DNA from: Zerene cesonia
Lineage: Eukaryota > Arthropoda > Insecta > Lepidoptera > Pieridae
Direction: 5' to 3'
DNA: 64,000 nucleotides
Assembly (NCBI RefSeq): GCF_012273895.1
Contig: NC_052121.1
Span: forward strand, 8,147,624-8,211,623
Part shown: positions 11,401-26,400 of the stretch, in pieces
Position numbering within the stretch: position 1 is the first letter of the stretch
Layout: each line of letters begins with the position of its first letter
The notes under the pieces: generated by a model
Databases searched by the model: none
Seen by the model: the letters and a program-made list of their open reading frames with translations, nothing else
What the model was told of the DNA's origin: nothing
Program-made: the position numbers and the translations under genes

Positions 11401-14400
11401 TTATAAATGCACCACCACCACAGGCCACCCGGTATAAATAAAATTAAAAAGAACCATGACACTATAATCACCTATCAACCAGTAACTATTTGTGTATGTA
11501 GCGAGTGCCCCCAAAATTCCGTAATTTGTAAGAGTTAAGCTAAAGAAAATACTTTGCCGTTTATTAAAAAAAGCGTTTTATTACATTTTAGGTAAGCACG
11601 ACAAATTCTTATTTTTGTTCATAAATTGAATATTATTAAACACGGATACCACAAAACGAGGAAAACAAATTAAAACGTCCGAGTATTACCGCATTAAATA
11701 TCTTTGAAAATTTTCTAATTTTGAATGTACGCCAGTTCTCAGATTTGTTGAAGTGACGTCAATATTAGGACTTTTTGTTGAAGTTATTATTAACTCACCT
11801 TTCAAAGACTCCAAGCGGCTCAATTGTTTAGGATTAGTCACCGCGTATCTTTGCAATTCGATTTGACTGTTTGCTTTAATGAACGACTTTGGAGTTAACA
11901 TCTGTGACGCCCTGTTTAGAAATAAAGATTATAAAATATCACATTTTATTATTCCTTGTATATGATTTTTCGATTCATCTTTGGCTGGAACTTACCCAGT
12001 ACTTTCATCACCAACTTGATCTGCATACAAAAGTTCGCAAAGGTGTTCGGCAAATTCCTAAAAAAATGTTTTATGTAATTACGAAGATGTAACCCGTGTA
12101 AGATTACTTCATATAATGAAAGTAAAAAAAAAGTTTAAATTAAAAAAACAAAAGATTTTAAAGTATTCAGCACCGTATCCCCTTTCATAATACAAATATG
12201 TATAACAAATAATTTTTAATTGGATTCCAATGCTAAACGTTATTATAAAAATTAGAATAACTGTAATATATAAATCTTTTGAGGATATCTACTATATAAA
12301 TGAATCTTCAATAAAACCCATTTTAAAAGAGCCCATATTTATTATAAATATTGGGTGTTTTAAAATGGTCCTTCACTTAAACTTTTCGTTCATAAATCTT
12401 TGCGTAGTTTTTGGTAAGTTAATAGCTTTTACATTGCACCGATACAATCAATTGTGGTTAATTCCTTCTAATGTGATTCACTGGGAAATAAATACTTTAG
12501 TAAGGATTTATTACAGCAATAAAACCTAACCAGAACCAAACATTAAAGTTTACATTATTAACTAGTTTTATTCAGTAATAGACTTCAGATGTTTTCTGTA
12601 AATTGTAGTGTTTAATTTGTGATGATATGTTTTTAAATGGCTGTATTTAGTTTTACATCGGGATTTTGTAAAGATGTAGTAAAACTCAGATCTAGAATAC
12701 AGGCCACTTAGTTAGATTAGATATTTATTAAAAAATTTTTATTGCAACCTAGTATTGTACTGATGTATATGAAAATGTATAGTATTTTTTTACCAATCCT
12801 TCACAGTTAATTGACAAATAAATTTAAATTACTTTTTTTATTTTATTTTATCATAGTTTTGAAAAGTGTATCTTTGTTCGGTTCTCTTTACGGGATTTCA
12901 AAAGTATATTTATTAACATTAAATTACCAAAATATACTAAACAATGTGCAAAATGATTAAACATATTTTTCAGCTAACATTAACAATGATGTTTGAAAAA
13001 AAACAATTGTTGTCATACAGAAAATGTTCACATAAATAATGATATCATATGTTATTAAAATATGATCAGTACATACCACTCCATTTTCTGGAGGGTCACC
13101 ATTCCCGAAAGTGGAAGTGACCACCAATAACAGAGCTTCATGCTCAATACATGTGATGTCATAATCCACCATACAGTGTACCTGTAAGAAAAATATGTGA
13201 ATTTCCCATGTCACTAGAATAGAAATTACCACATGTGTAATGAAGACTTTTAAAAATGGACAAATTTCAATGAATGTAATGTGATCACATTTAATTTATT
13301 TTATTAAAGCATTTTGCTGTTGAAAATGCCTTAAAAAATGAGAATAGATTTTATAGTACTGGGAATATGACGTCTAAGCTCCATATATATATAGATATAT
13401 GGAAGTATAACAAATGGAAGGCCATAAGACAATATTGTTCAGTTCTGGCTAAATCACTCAACCAAATGACGCTAGCATGATCTTACAATAAATAGAATAG
13501 TAAAGGAAATAAAAGACTTCTGACCTGAATCTACAAATCATTCCACACACAAAAACGAACCCAACAGAACCCCTATCATCCGACACAATCAAATCCAAGC
13601 ACTCAGATTGTGGAATCATTCAGCACGAGAGGCAGATCCCCACCTGAGCGTTGAAGGCGTGGCCGAATATGACGCCCAGCTCCTTGGCGTACTGCTCCGA
13701 CTTGCCGGTCTCGGTGGCGAACAGCACCGTGGCCTTGATGCGCTTGGACAGCGCGCGCCCGAACAGCTTCGACGTGAACTTGACGGCGCGCGCGATCTGC
13801 TTGAAGTGGAACTTCCTGTTGATCGCCCGCTTGCCCGTTATCGGCTTCGACTTCTGCCACTGGTGCGTCTTCCACGCCGCCTCCTGGAACGTTCTTGCTG
13901 TTGTTTCATCAAGGATACATGTTGTAGCGTCTTTTGAAAACAGTCATTTATTCTGCCATTTCCTGAATCCGCTAAGTTTATTGACATACAATGGACAAGT
14001 GGACTGATAATCGCGTTCTAAAATTGTCCGAAACTCAGTCTACACATTATTTGACGATCCGACAATAGTCGACTGTGGGATGGATAGGATCAATGGGATG
14101 CCATTTTGACGATGCGGTTGGAAGAGCAGAGTAAGTCAATTTTAAGCGAGGGTTTGTATTATAAGCCATAATGGCAATGTTAGATAAAGTTCTAAATAGT
14201 AGCATTGTTAGAGTGAATCCTCTCAAACTAACGTAGCTTAAATACAAATACAAGCATTAACTGTCCACCTTTATGGTCAAGTTATAACTCCAGAATGTAT
14301 CGAAAATTATCTATAAAGGTTTAATGTCAAGCATGTTAAAGGTTCTAAATGAAATAGCATGCAGTTTGAAAGTTAAATAACCTGATATTCATATGAAGGT

Positions 14401-17400
14401 CGCAGATAGTACAGCGCCATCTCTTGATGGAACACCGGCGTGATGGATGAGGACATCGGCGGGACGATCCATATCCAGTCCGCGGGGCAGCCCGAACTGT
14501 ACCCGATATTTAGTATTTAGTATTCACTTGTGGAAGATGTAAACTAATTTTCTCTACAATTTATTTTCTTTATTCGTAATAAAGAATTAGTGTGGTGAGG
14601 CAGTTAGACTGAATGCTCTAAAATAAAGTTTTTTAAATAAATAATAACGATAATAAATGCATTCTCTTATTCAGAGTCTTCGTAAGAAAATGAATGTATT
14701 GTCACCGATCCTTGATAAGTGCACAAAGTTTGAACTAAATCTGTTCGTTTAAAGTGGATCAAAATCGAGTCTAAGTCGGAATTGGTTACATATAGACATG
14801 CAAGCATACAAGTGAAGATAATACAAGCGTGATAAAAAATCTTATTTATGAAGCGTACACATCTAACATAAAAAGTACACTTCTGCGTTGTAGTTGTCTC
14901 ACCTGCCTCACTTTTTAATAGTATTGAATCTTATCTATCTTTAAACTTTCATTGTAATACCTATATCATAACATATATAGAAACAGTTATAGAAGACATA
15001 TTTAATCTGTAGAGGAGTCAATATTGAATATGAATATCGCTTCGTTAAACGATATACAACAAAAATCGTTATCTAAAAACAACATCCAAATTACACAATA
15101 GTTCGCATACTTTGAAGTTTTATAGCCATGTTTTCGGTGTCGTATTTATTTACATACACGACTCCCAAATTTGGTAAACTAGCAGACAATTCACACGTTA
15201 TGTGTTTATATACTTAAGAACTGTTTACAGCGCGTCTGCAAGGATTCAGTGTTGATAGTTTAATTATTTCGCGGTGTTTGTGTTTATGATTAGCTCATTT
15301 GTTATTAATACGCAAAAATCAACCTTAAGTTGTATACTGATCATCGTTAGTGATTTAATAGAATTTATTTTTAAAGATGAACAATTTCTCATGTAAAAAT
15401 ATATTTATTTACCTGTTGTAACAAATTTCACATCTATTTTCTAACATTTATGAATAATGATATATTCTATGAAAAGGTTTATAATAAATCTAAAGTTTTA
15501 ATTATAAAAGACAAATATACGCCTATCTCGGAAGAAATAAAAGACCTAGAACCATAATAATAGAAAGGCCTTTTTCACAGGTATGGAAACAATTACTCCA
15601 AATACACAATTTGTGTAAATAAATGTTCCTTGTTAGATTTATTAACAACAAATGTCATATTTAAAAAGGCTAAATTACACGCCCATTGTAATAATTTGAA
15701 TGCTATCTCTTTGAAGCGAGTTACAAGCAGCTAAAGCCTTTGGCACTTTTCTTTTCTATGGCATTCCGTACTAAAACTGTTCAGACTTTTATAACTTTTT
15801 GTAGAGGGGTATTGTTTCTCGTAAAGGCTTTGAGTATAATTGGTGTGATTTATAACACGGGCCTTTTTAATTTGGTTGTGGATAAAGATTTTCGAGTTCC
15901 ATGCAATTGGATTTAACGGTTGAATATTCATTAAACTGAAAGTAAATGCAAAGCTTTATAGTGTCACGCTTTACATAAAATATAGAGCGAAGTGCATACA
16001 GCAGGTATTTCTGTTTGTCTCAATGATCGATCAGAATATCAAATTGCGTAATTTGGAGCAAACATTATAAATATGCATGATGCTTTTAAGTTTCAGTGAA
16101 TTTGATTATTTTCCAATCGATTTAAATATACGATTTTAAACGATTTATTACTAGTTTTCAAGAATGCATCTAACATTGCGTGCACGGAAATAGAGTTAAC
16201 ATGGAGTAAAAAGTTTTTAAATTTAAATACTAAAAGTCGTAATTGTAGTAAAGTGTATATTGAGTACTTTTGAAAAATTAACTTCAGAACATCATTTGAT
16301 TTTAATAAGAATTTATATATAATATAATAAGAATCGCAATTGATATTACAAGGTTGATAAAATAACAGCACTTTTTGAACAAGCAATCACCCCCAAATAA
16401 CCTAAATAAAAAATTAAATAGTATATTAATAGTTAGTAAATTTGTATTGAATTCATATAAAAACTTACGCAAAAGTGAAAATTTTACATATTTTTAAACT
16501 ACCCTCCAAAAACTTACCGCAGCCTGTTCTCATTGTCCAAGTGTTTAATAAAGCTCTCGGAGGCCGTGTGGTGGTCCACAATGGTCGCGTTGTGTTGCTG
16601 GAAGCTGTGCAGCACGGCCACGTTCACCTCCACCAGGGTTTTGTCCTTCCAGAGGTTCACTGGCGTCCGCGTGTCCAGACCCATTTTTTCCGCTACTTTC
16701 TATGTGTAAAAATATTTATTTTATATATCATTAAAATACCTTATTTTAATCATAATTCATCATTGCTTTAATAATAAGTGATACTTTTCTCTTAAATCAC
16801 TAAATATGTTATTTTTCAAGACTATATTTATTCCATAACAAAGCTAAAGCTGAAACTCAATTTAATTTTTTTTAAGTCAAACATTATCTGGAGCTATTGG
16901 ACCAATTCCAAAAATTCTTTTACCATTGCATATGTACGTAATCCCTAAGTGCTATCTCACTGGCTAGGCATCATCACAGAGAAAGCCGGAGCGAACCGTT
17001 AGTCTTTCAAATAGCTTACTTCAACAGAATACGAACCTCCAACATATTCAACCGATTGGTGTCACAGAAGTTCCTGCACCCAATCTCAGTGCTCATGTAC
17101 CAGCCATTGAACGCGTTGGCTGTGAACTCTATGCCGCCGCAGTCGAACCGCATGCTAGATACCGCTGGCAGTGCGTACCAGCGCAGCTGCAGCTCTTCGA
17201 ACCATTCGTATCTGTACCGATACAATCTTACTTGTACCTCGAGCTTACTAAATCCACTGTTATATGGTAGGAACATTGGTGACTTTCAAGTGACTTTGAT
17301 ATAGAAGAGATTCTTTGTTAAGAAAGAAGACGTCATATTCTTTCTACTTCTTTACTAGCGGTAAACATTTCTGAGTTCTGGCTACATGATATTTTTATTT

Positions 17401-20400
17401 TAGATTATACGAATAAGAAAGAAAAAAATTCATTTTATTATAAACACACGAACACTTGTTATATAATATTTAAATTGAAGTATCATTGTAAAAAAAGTTG
17501 GTTGACCAAATAAATAATGTTTCAAAATATTAAAATAAATCGAGGAATACGGAATCGGGTAGGTTCATTACACATAAACTCCAATTTTATTTATTTCCTT
17601 TCCCTGTGAATATTATAAATGTGAAAATGTGTTTGTTTGTTTCTTTCACATCGCAACCGAGGAATTAGAATAATGTATGTATTTTTTGGGTTTTTAGTTG
17701 GGAGGCTAGAAAGTGATATACGCTACTTTTTAATTCCCATGGGAATTTCCTTTGACAACTTATTCCGTGGGCGTAAATACAGAATAATAATCCATTCACT
17801 TGTGCAAGTCATAAGCGTTCTTATAAAAACAAACAAATTTTACCATGAACAAATGGATAATAAATAGCTTTTATCATGACATTGTATGTGATTAAGATTT
17901 AAAACGATGAATCCATTGATACGCCCACTTGTTGAGCGTTTGTTGTTAGTTTGGTGGAATTTTTTTTAATTGATTGTAAGTGCCAATTTACTATTAAATT
18001 CTGATTTAGCTTATGGGGAATAAGATCAAATCTTATGGATTATAAATGGATTATACAAGTACCGATCAGCATTAATACAAAGTACAGCGCATTCATAACC
18101 GCTCAAATAAATGAAAATTAAAATAACTAATAAACGTTTTAACAAGGAATTTAAACACTTCCATTCTAATTAAAGCAGACTCTCGGAACATCGTCATACA
18201 AGCACCGTTTACGCAAATGAACACGTATTTATCACGTTACTAAAAGAATTAGTTCATTATTTTCATACAAAGTGTCTAATGGATTGATGGCTGTTGTAGT
18301 ACCTTTGTATATAACCGATTAAATCAATCACAAGTTATGACTCCATTTGCGAGACGCCAGTTAACATTATCAATAGCGTAACATTATTGAATGGGCCTGA
18401 TTTATGGGCAATAAACACAGATTGGAGATCACTGGAGCAAAGTTTTACGATAAGCAATCTGCACGGTATTTGCCAACCTTTCGTGTGACGTACAATAATG
18501 CATTCAACGAGTGTTTATGCGGACATAAACTTGTGATGGAAAATGCGAGGCACGTTAGTGGCCGTCCTGCGTTTATATGGGAACGATCTAGTATCATATT
18601 TTTTATAATTTCGCATATTATTGATATTTTTAACTATCTCTCTGCTAAGATCTTGTATGTTTGTTGTCTAAGAATTAAGATAACTTAAAACTTCATTATA
18701 ACTTCGGAACAAGTTACTTGAGTATGTGATGTTTAAATCTAATTTTTTTATTGAGCGAGGAATATTTGAAGACAGTAAAATGACATTGTTTAATCTCTTC
18801 ATACTATAATATTAAACATAAAAATAAACGGGTCCAATGTACGTGAAGTTATTGAATATATTTAAATTCAGAGAGCTCAAATATTTATTGAAGGATACAG
18901 ACCTTTTATTGGCTAACATGGGTCAGGTGCAAAATGTTTTAATATTTGAACTACTATTAATACTCTACGATATATGATAATAAAATCCATCAACAAAAAT
19001 AAACTATACACATTCCCCTAATTACCTACCTTAGTAGAAGCTAAATGGTTATCAAACTGAAAGTTTACACTATTTACTATATGAACATTTGTTCCTTCAT
19101 TACCACAAAACGGCTAGACGGAAAATATGCTTAGATTAACACCGGATAATTTTTCAACCAAACAAAGTTGAGACGGACAAACTATAACTAAAGTTCAATC
19201 ATTAAAGTGATAACCACTTACGTTGGATGCGTCATGTGTATCTCCATGACAAGTTCGCGAGGTATTTCGAAGTAGTCCGGATCCTTGCCATTCGCTGACA
19301 GCACGAGCGGTAAGATATCCCACGCAGTTTTCGGCGGTTTCCAGCCGAGTTTCAAACATAGCTACGGAATGAATCAAAATTATCGGAAATGGAAATATTT
19401 GTAGTTTGTGTTGAAATAGAATAATAAACGCAAAAAATGCGTTAAAAACCGACGTTCCTTAAACCGAAGGGAGTTGGTTCCAATTTGATTTCTTTTTTCT
19501 TTTTTGATTCTGTTACTCGATAACTCCTTGAGATTTCACACGATTGGCGCGATTCTTTTTTTTTGTTATTTTTCGCAACATATCAATAAAGTATAAATAT
19601 TGAAATATTATGAAAAGGTACATAATTTTAGTCAATTTTTATATGTTTAATTTTTTTAACTTATCTCTCATCGCTGCCTATAACTCACCTCTATATATGT
19701 TTACAAACTGTGTAAAATATTCACACCAGTAATCACTGTCTCCACATATTAACTAATACAGGTAATGAATAAATCACGTTTTAACTCCTAAAGCCGAATC
19801 TAACTTAAAAAAGTTAACTGTAAGTTTTATTAAATTCAAACTATCTAAGAGAAAATCCGTTCAAACAATGAACAAATTCACATAATTACCTATCAGCTGA
19901 ATTTAACTAATTAATTCCAATTGAAAGCTACATTAATTTATTCTTAAATAAAAGCTTTAAACTAGTATAAAAAGTCTTCCAATCTTTAAGAAACTAATCT
20001 TTTAGAAGATTTACATTTTTACTGAAATCAGGTGGCGTTAGGGTTACTTGCGTCATGAAAGATTGATTTAGGAATTAAATCTAATTTAGGCTTTTGCGTT
20101 AAAAGCTTTTAAAAATTTGCAATGTTATACTTTTCAAACAATTATTAACAGATATTAAACAAACAAGAAATTTAAAAAAGGCGCAAATTTTACCGATCTC
20201 TCATCTTTGCCAACAACTCGATTGTTAAGACGATACGAGTGTGTGTACATATTTTATTTATTTAGAGATTTTTATATAAAAGGACGATGTCACGCCAGTA
20301 CAAGTTTAATAACCTGCAATTTATAAATATTTAAAAACTTTTTAAGTGTTATCTAACGTCATATTACATGTTTCGAGGTACATCTCATTCTCTTCCTTAA

Positions 20401-23400
20401 ATTTGTTTCCTTTTTTATCTTATTTTTATCTAATTTAAAAAAGATATTCATTTTGGCTGCAATTTAATTTATGCATTTTTTACAATTTGTAACAGGTTTC
20501 TACGAATAGATCCACCTCTATGACTTACCTCTGTGAATTCACAATGCATGGGGTCACCCAGAACAGTACCATCGGGTTGTCTGTAGCCCGCGTAGCTGAT
20601 GAGCTGGCTGTTCCATATCCGGTAGTCGTGCTTGCCATCCGTTCGTTGGGGAAACACTGTTATTGCTGACCTAAGAAAGGTATTCTCATTAAAAAATTAT
20701 AGACTTTTTAATCGATTTTGAACGTGAAGAAAAAATAACTTTAAAATACTTTAAAAAGTCTTAAATTTTTAAATGTACAATACTCGCGTAAAATCAAACA
20801 CAAGAAATTACAATGTATTTTCATTTTTAAAGAAGTCTAGATTGAATAGAAGTGTTATGATTTGTGTATATTGGTATTTCTTTGGCGAGTCAATGAACTA
20901 GAAGAGCTATATAGGTAGGTATGTTACACTTAAAAATTAATTAATTAAGGATGACGTCGTTAAGAAGGACTTGAAAATGTCTTAAAAAGGTCATAACAAT
21001 AAAAAAAAAATTAAATTACACAGTGCATAATCTTATTCGAAGAACTACAACTATTATCTTGGTTAAAAGGAAGAAAATCAAGGAGCTCCAATTGTAAGAG
21101 CAACAAAGTAAATAAAGTGGTTTTTAACCTACTTATTCCAGCAAAGAATCGATCAGTGCAACAGCTGTATCGTTCCGATACTCAGCTACGTGACTCGGGA
21201 CTTCTCAATACTGAGACAGGTATTGTTCAACTTCAATGTATTTGTATTACACGAAGTATAACATATATAAACAAAATTATTTACCTAATATTTCCTTTAT
21301 TTGTACTATACTTGATGTGATTGCAGAGTGCTTCAAACATCCCGCTTGTCGTTGTGACTTGCCGGCAGTCGAAAACCTGTTAAAAATAAAATTGTATGCA
21401 AACACTTTGAAAGTAAACTTAAATATGTAAGATCTTCCAGCAATTCTAATTTATTAATTTACGAGAAAAATGTTTATAAAACATCTCCATAGCTTTTCAA
21501 ATTCGAAGATTCATGTAGTATTGTTGAATTTCTGTACAAGCTTTTAGCCTATATTTAAAATAAGCCACAAAAACGACTGCGAGTCATATGTTTATTCAGA
21601 GTCTGATATTTTCAACGGCAAATAACAAATACGATAAGTAACATCAACAATAGAACTAATATTCGGAACAGAAAATACCTTTCTAACATTCAAATAAGCT
21701 AACAATTGTCGAATTTAAATTCCACCCATTGTTGTTTATAATATACCTACGCACGACCTTTTTACAAAACAGTATGGAAGGCCGTACGCATTTTGTGAAA
21801 TAAATCATGAAATTCTGCGAACCGCGAACGATCCGAGAGCCTCATTCTGATTAACCCAAGCAATCTGTTTAAGCAGTGTAATTACGAAATGTACTCTCTA
21901 CATCAGATGACTTAAATTTAGTCCTGGTAATGCCGATTTAAGTCCTCCTCATCCGTCTAACCGATGCGAACTGAATGGTGAGCGAATGAAGGCGCTTAAT
22001 GTCGTTACGTCGCCTGCTACTCAATCAACCGACTTAATTAGAAAAATATTGAGATTTACCGCCTTTCAATCGCGGAGCTTTGCGATAATTGTTGGATTAA
22101 GTGTTTGTAATCAATTTAAGCGAGTTAATGCATTAACAATGTAGATTTATACGAGGTGAATAATTGAGCACGTCGTTTTATAAAACTCTTAAATGGATAA
22201 TAAATGGTCTACAATGATGAATCTTTTTTCATAATTATTAGGATATTATCTAACAGGATAAAAAAATTATCATACAGCTTTGAATTCTGAAATTCTGATA
22301 AACATCTCACGACACACGCACGCATTTCTACATCAACATCATTTGATTAAATTGTGTAACTAAAAATAAATAAATCCCACATCCTAAAGTCATGTGACAA
22401 ATGCGTTGGATGTTTTAATTTACTTAAACAACGTCACAACAATATTTGCTATACCACATCTTTTAGTCATTAACATGCATAGTACGCAAAAGAATTACTT
22501 ATTCAATAAAGATCATGTGACATTCCAAGCAATATTGATTCTTATTTGAATGAGAAAACTGTGTTATTACAAGTTATTTATGAGTAAGTTAAAATGATAA
22601 TTTAAATAGTCATCTTATAAAGCGTATTCTGTTAATGTTATGGTGATTAAGCAAACTCGAATAAAGACTTCAATATTAGTATTCATATCAAATGGAACGT
22701 ACTCACATAAACCAATATTACCTAGCCATAAAACCTTAATATAAAAGTTGAAATAATACATTTTAACGTATTCCGTTTCCAATCATAATGATACCTAAAT
22801 CTACAATAGCTTCGGTTCAGGAAATGTTATTTTAAAATTTTCTATTACCGTTCATACCAATGCTCGATCGTTCCATTTTATAATAAGTTTCAAAAACTTT
22901 TAGAAATAAGCGTAGTGACATAATGTAGTTAGCCTCTGCGAGCAAACAGAGGACGTGGCAGTTAATTAGTAATATCCTATGTTTTACAAGGCGCTGTTGG
23001 CGGCGTGTTTGCAAAGCCACGGCTTATTTTACAACAGCTATACAGTCAAACAAACTGAGAATTCATACAACATTAACTTGTTCAACAGTTTTGGTGAAAT
23101 ACAGTTCGTAAACTGTGTTCTTTCTGGAAATTGTTAAATTCGAATTACGTTTTGGAGTGAAATAGTGTAAATAAATTAGCGTTCTGTTAACAATGTTTTT
23201 GTTACTATACAATAATGAACAAAATAATTGACAAAGAGTATCTATTTCGCTGAAGTATCGTCCGATAAAATATTAGGAGATTCATTTTGTAAGTGCCTAA
23301 TATCTACCTATAGTTTAAAATAATTACAATACATGTGTTCTGTACTCTTAAGTATTTAAATACCAATTCGTGTTACTGGCATTTTATTTCGGCCTCCAAA

Positions 23401-26400
23401 ATGATTTTAACTGTAACCCATCCAATTCCCATATTCCTTTTTTGTGTCCTGGTGCGAAATGAGAGTTTTCTCATTAGAGCCAGCAAATTCATTTTGCCCT
23501 ATTCCTCGTAGTTTCAAGCAGTAAGAACGGACATAATTGATTTTACTGGCAATATTGTTTCAGTTTCTTGTTGATTTTAATGAGGTTTTTTTTGCCACAT
23601 GCGGATAACCAAGCTGGGTCACTTAATAGTGAGTAAATCAAAGTATAAAAATAATATTAAGTATTAGTTACAATTGTTTCATATTGATATAAGATATTGC
23701 GAATGCATACTGTAAACAAAAACTCCGTGAGAATCGCCCCGTAGAAGGATGTTCCAGATGTTGCAGGACGCAGATAGATGGAAATATAATATTTAAATCT
23801 ACGTTCAGCGGTGTTTCTGTAAAGATTACTCGCTCTTTATAAACGAGGTCTCATAATTACAATTCCTTAGCATTTATTTTATGGCTACGAATTAAATGTT
23901 AATTTATTTTAATAAGCCTTCTATTTAGGAAAAATACAAATGAAGGAAATTATACTAATATCAAGCAAATGCGAAAAGAAGTCGAAATACCAATAATTAT
24001 TTATGAATGGATAATGTCTGTATCGTGTTACATAATATGATAGTTAAACAAAACAAAAAATAAATCCGCGATACACCCTATCTTATCCTACTATCCTACT
24101 AATATTATAAATGTGAAAAGTTTGTAAGGATGTGTGTGTGTTTGTTGCTCTTTCATGCAAAAACTAGTAAACTAATTGCAATGAAATTTGGTACGAAGAT
24201 AGCTGGACAATTGGAATAACATATAGGCAACTTTTTATCCCGATATTCCTACGGGATACGGACTTACGCGGGTGAAACCGCGGGACGCAGCTGTTTTAAC
24301 ATAAGCAGTTAAAAACACTTTCTTTAGTTGACCTTTACATGTGGGTATATACTTGTAATTATACGATTGACCCTGTAACAACGTAAATAAATAAAGAAAA
24401 AATAACAGTTAAGCGGAAAATTGCATTTTAACAAGCTTGATTGACTTGATATCACCCGTAAATTCTTATCAAACATCCCATTTTTTTCGTGGAAATAATA
24501 AAATGGGTTTTTAATTATATCTTTTCCATTTTTCCTGTAGTAGAAATGTACAAGTAAACCAATATAATTTTAATATATACATTACATTTTAACATAAAAG
24601 GGGTCGAAAACGAAAGGGTATATGTGGATAGAAAAAAAAGATAAAACTTAGACATTAATTATTTTGTTGAATTAAATTTACAAGCTCTGATTTCAAACAA
24701 TGTTAATTTGATTGATTTTTATTACTTTTACAACATTTTCAGTCTTTTATTAAAAATCTTCTACGATTAATATTGAAATAACGAAAAGCGCAATAGCTAA
24801 ACAGAAATATCCAGTCAATTAGAATAAAATGTATCTAATACCGTATATTTATATGAAGCCATACTACCACAAGCTTCATAAATTAAAAAAATATAGTTTC
24901 ATATTTTCAATACACGGTAATCAAACAAACTCGCCCATTCTTTCACGTCGAGGCAAAAGTGAAATCTCACGTGAGAATACGTTCCTAAATTATTCAGCGC
25001 ACAATCAGTCGTTAGTACAAAACAAAACAATGGCAGAGAAAGCCATATTTGCATGTTACTTTTTACAACAAAAGATAGATTTTCCGTTTAAATAAATAAT
25101 ATAATGATTGTTGTTAAAATGTATTGTATTGAGAAATATTTAAAGAATAGAAAAAAATCGATCACGAGGCGAGTTCGAACCGGCGACATTCCCCATGTCA
25201 TGGAATTTTATCTGTTTCTTAAAAATTCTCATTTATAAAGCATTCGTTGCTATAAAACTAAAAATTATGTGTATTGTATTGGATGAAACGGTGTGAAACC
25301 GCGCGTGGTTTAATAAGGTTATAATAAGGTTACGCACCGGGTATAAATTCAGGATGTTTTTTAAAGCAGTAAATCAATTGAAAATCTTTTACTTCAACTT
25401 TTACCATGTGTAACCATAAAAGCGATGTACACTAATTTTATATCACAGAATGTGATTCTAGAATGAGTCGGCTAGGTGGGTTTCTTTACGACCCATCTAA
25501 AACGATTGCGTCAACGGTTTTCATCCGTTTTCTTTTCCAGTAAACAATGAATTATCCAATTTAAATTTACGCAAATATTGTTCCAGTATTAAGAAAAGCT
25601 ATGAAAATACCAGTGACTAGATTTTTAGCACCAGAGGAGAATTTAGGTAGGTGCTTTAACAATCTATTCCGATCACGTAATGGAACATATTTCGACATTT
25701 ACTTCGAAAATAAAAATTTAGGTTATTATTATGATGTCATTACTATTTGGTCACGTGCTGTCCCTATATAAACGATTTCAGAGATTTATCGCAGTCACAG
25801 AAAATAAATGAACTTTTTATTATTAAATGGTCTTTCGATAGAATGTAGTAATAGAACGTGCGCTTATTTTATAATAAACTGTGTTTCACAAAATGATAAG
25901 ACGGCAATGAAGCATATTGCAAAGTCTTAGCGTAATATGTCAAAATTTGTTACACGAATTTAACGAAGATAACGCAGAAAGTTAAATAAAGAGATATATT
26001 TCAAGTAACGTCACATTTACCACATGCAGATTTCTTCAACAATTTTCTCTTTCTCTTATGTCGATAATTACCTATATCAATCTAATATATAAAATTCTCG
26101 TGTCACAGTTTTCGTTGCCATACTCCTCCGAAACGACTTGACCGATTTTGATGAAATTTTTTGTGCTTATCCGGTATCTATGAGAATCGGCCAACATCTA
26201 TTTTTCATACCCCTAAATGATAAGAGTAAGGCAGAACAGCGTTTGCCGGGTGCAGCTAGTTTATATATAAAAATCTCACTTCAAACCCAGTACTTTATCA
26301 ACTGACCTGTAACTTGGACCACTGTATCCTGCCAATGCAGCGACTCGCGTTCCTCCACGCGAGCTTGGCTCCGAAGACCAGCTCGGTGGTGGTTAGCTGA

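Larger units (their letters stand above)
21377..26306 (-). other. NOS intron 3
   Basis: A 4,930-bp intron, the longest in the gene. It holds a Lep1-like copy (24094-24293), a tRNA-like repeat (25159-25266) and another repeat (26081-26260). A compositionally balanced block at about 21740-22130 and another at about 23380-23640 are less AT-rich than their surroundings and could be conserved regulatory DNA, but I see no specific motif. Confidence 0.85.

Noticed and set aside
13608..13937. Long plus-strand frames opposite NOS exon 10
   Set aside because: Antisense shadows caused by the high GC and codon pattern of the real exon; the same applies opposite exons 14 and 22.
18404..18688. 94-codon plus-strand frame in NOS intron 6
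   Set aside because: No similarity I can recognise, no initiation or splice context, and surrounded by ordinary intron sequence.
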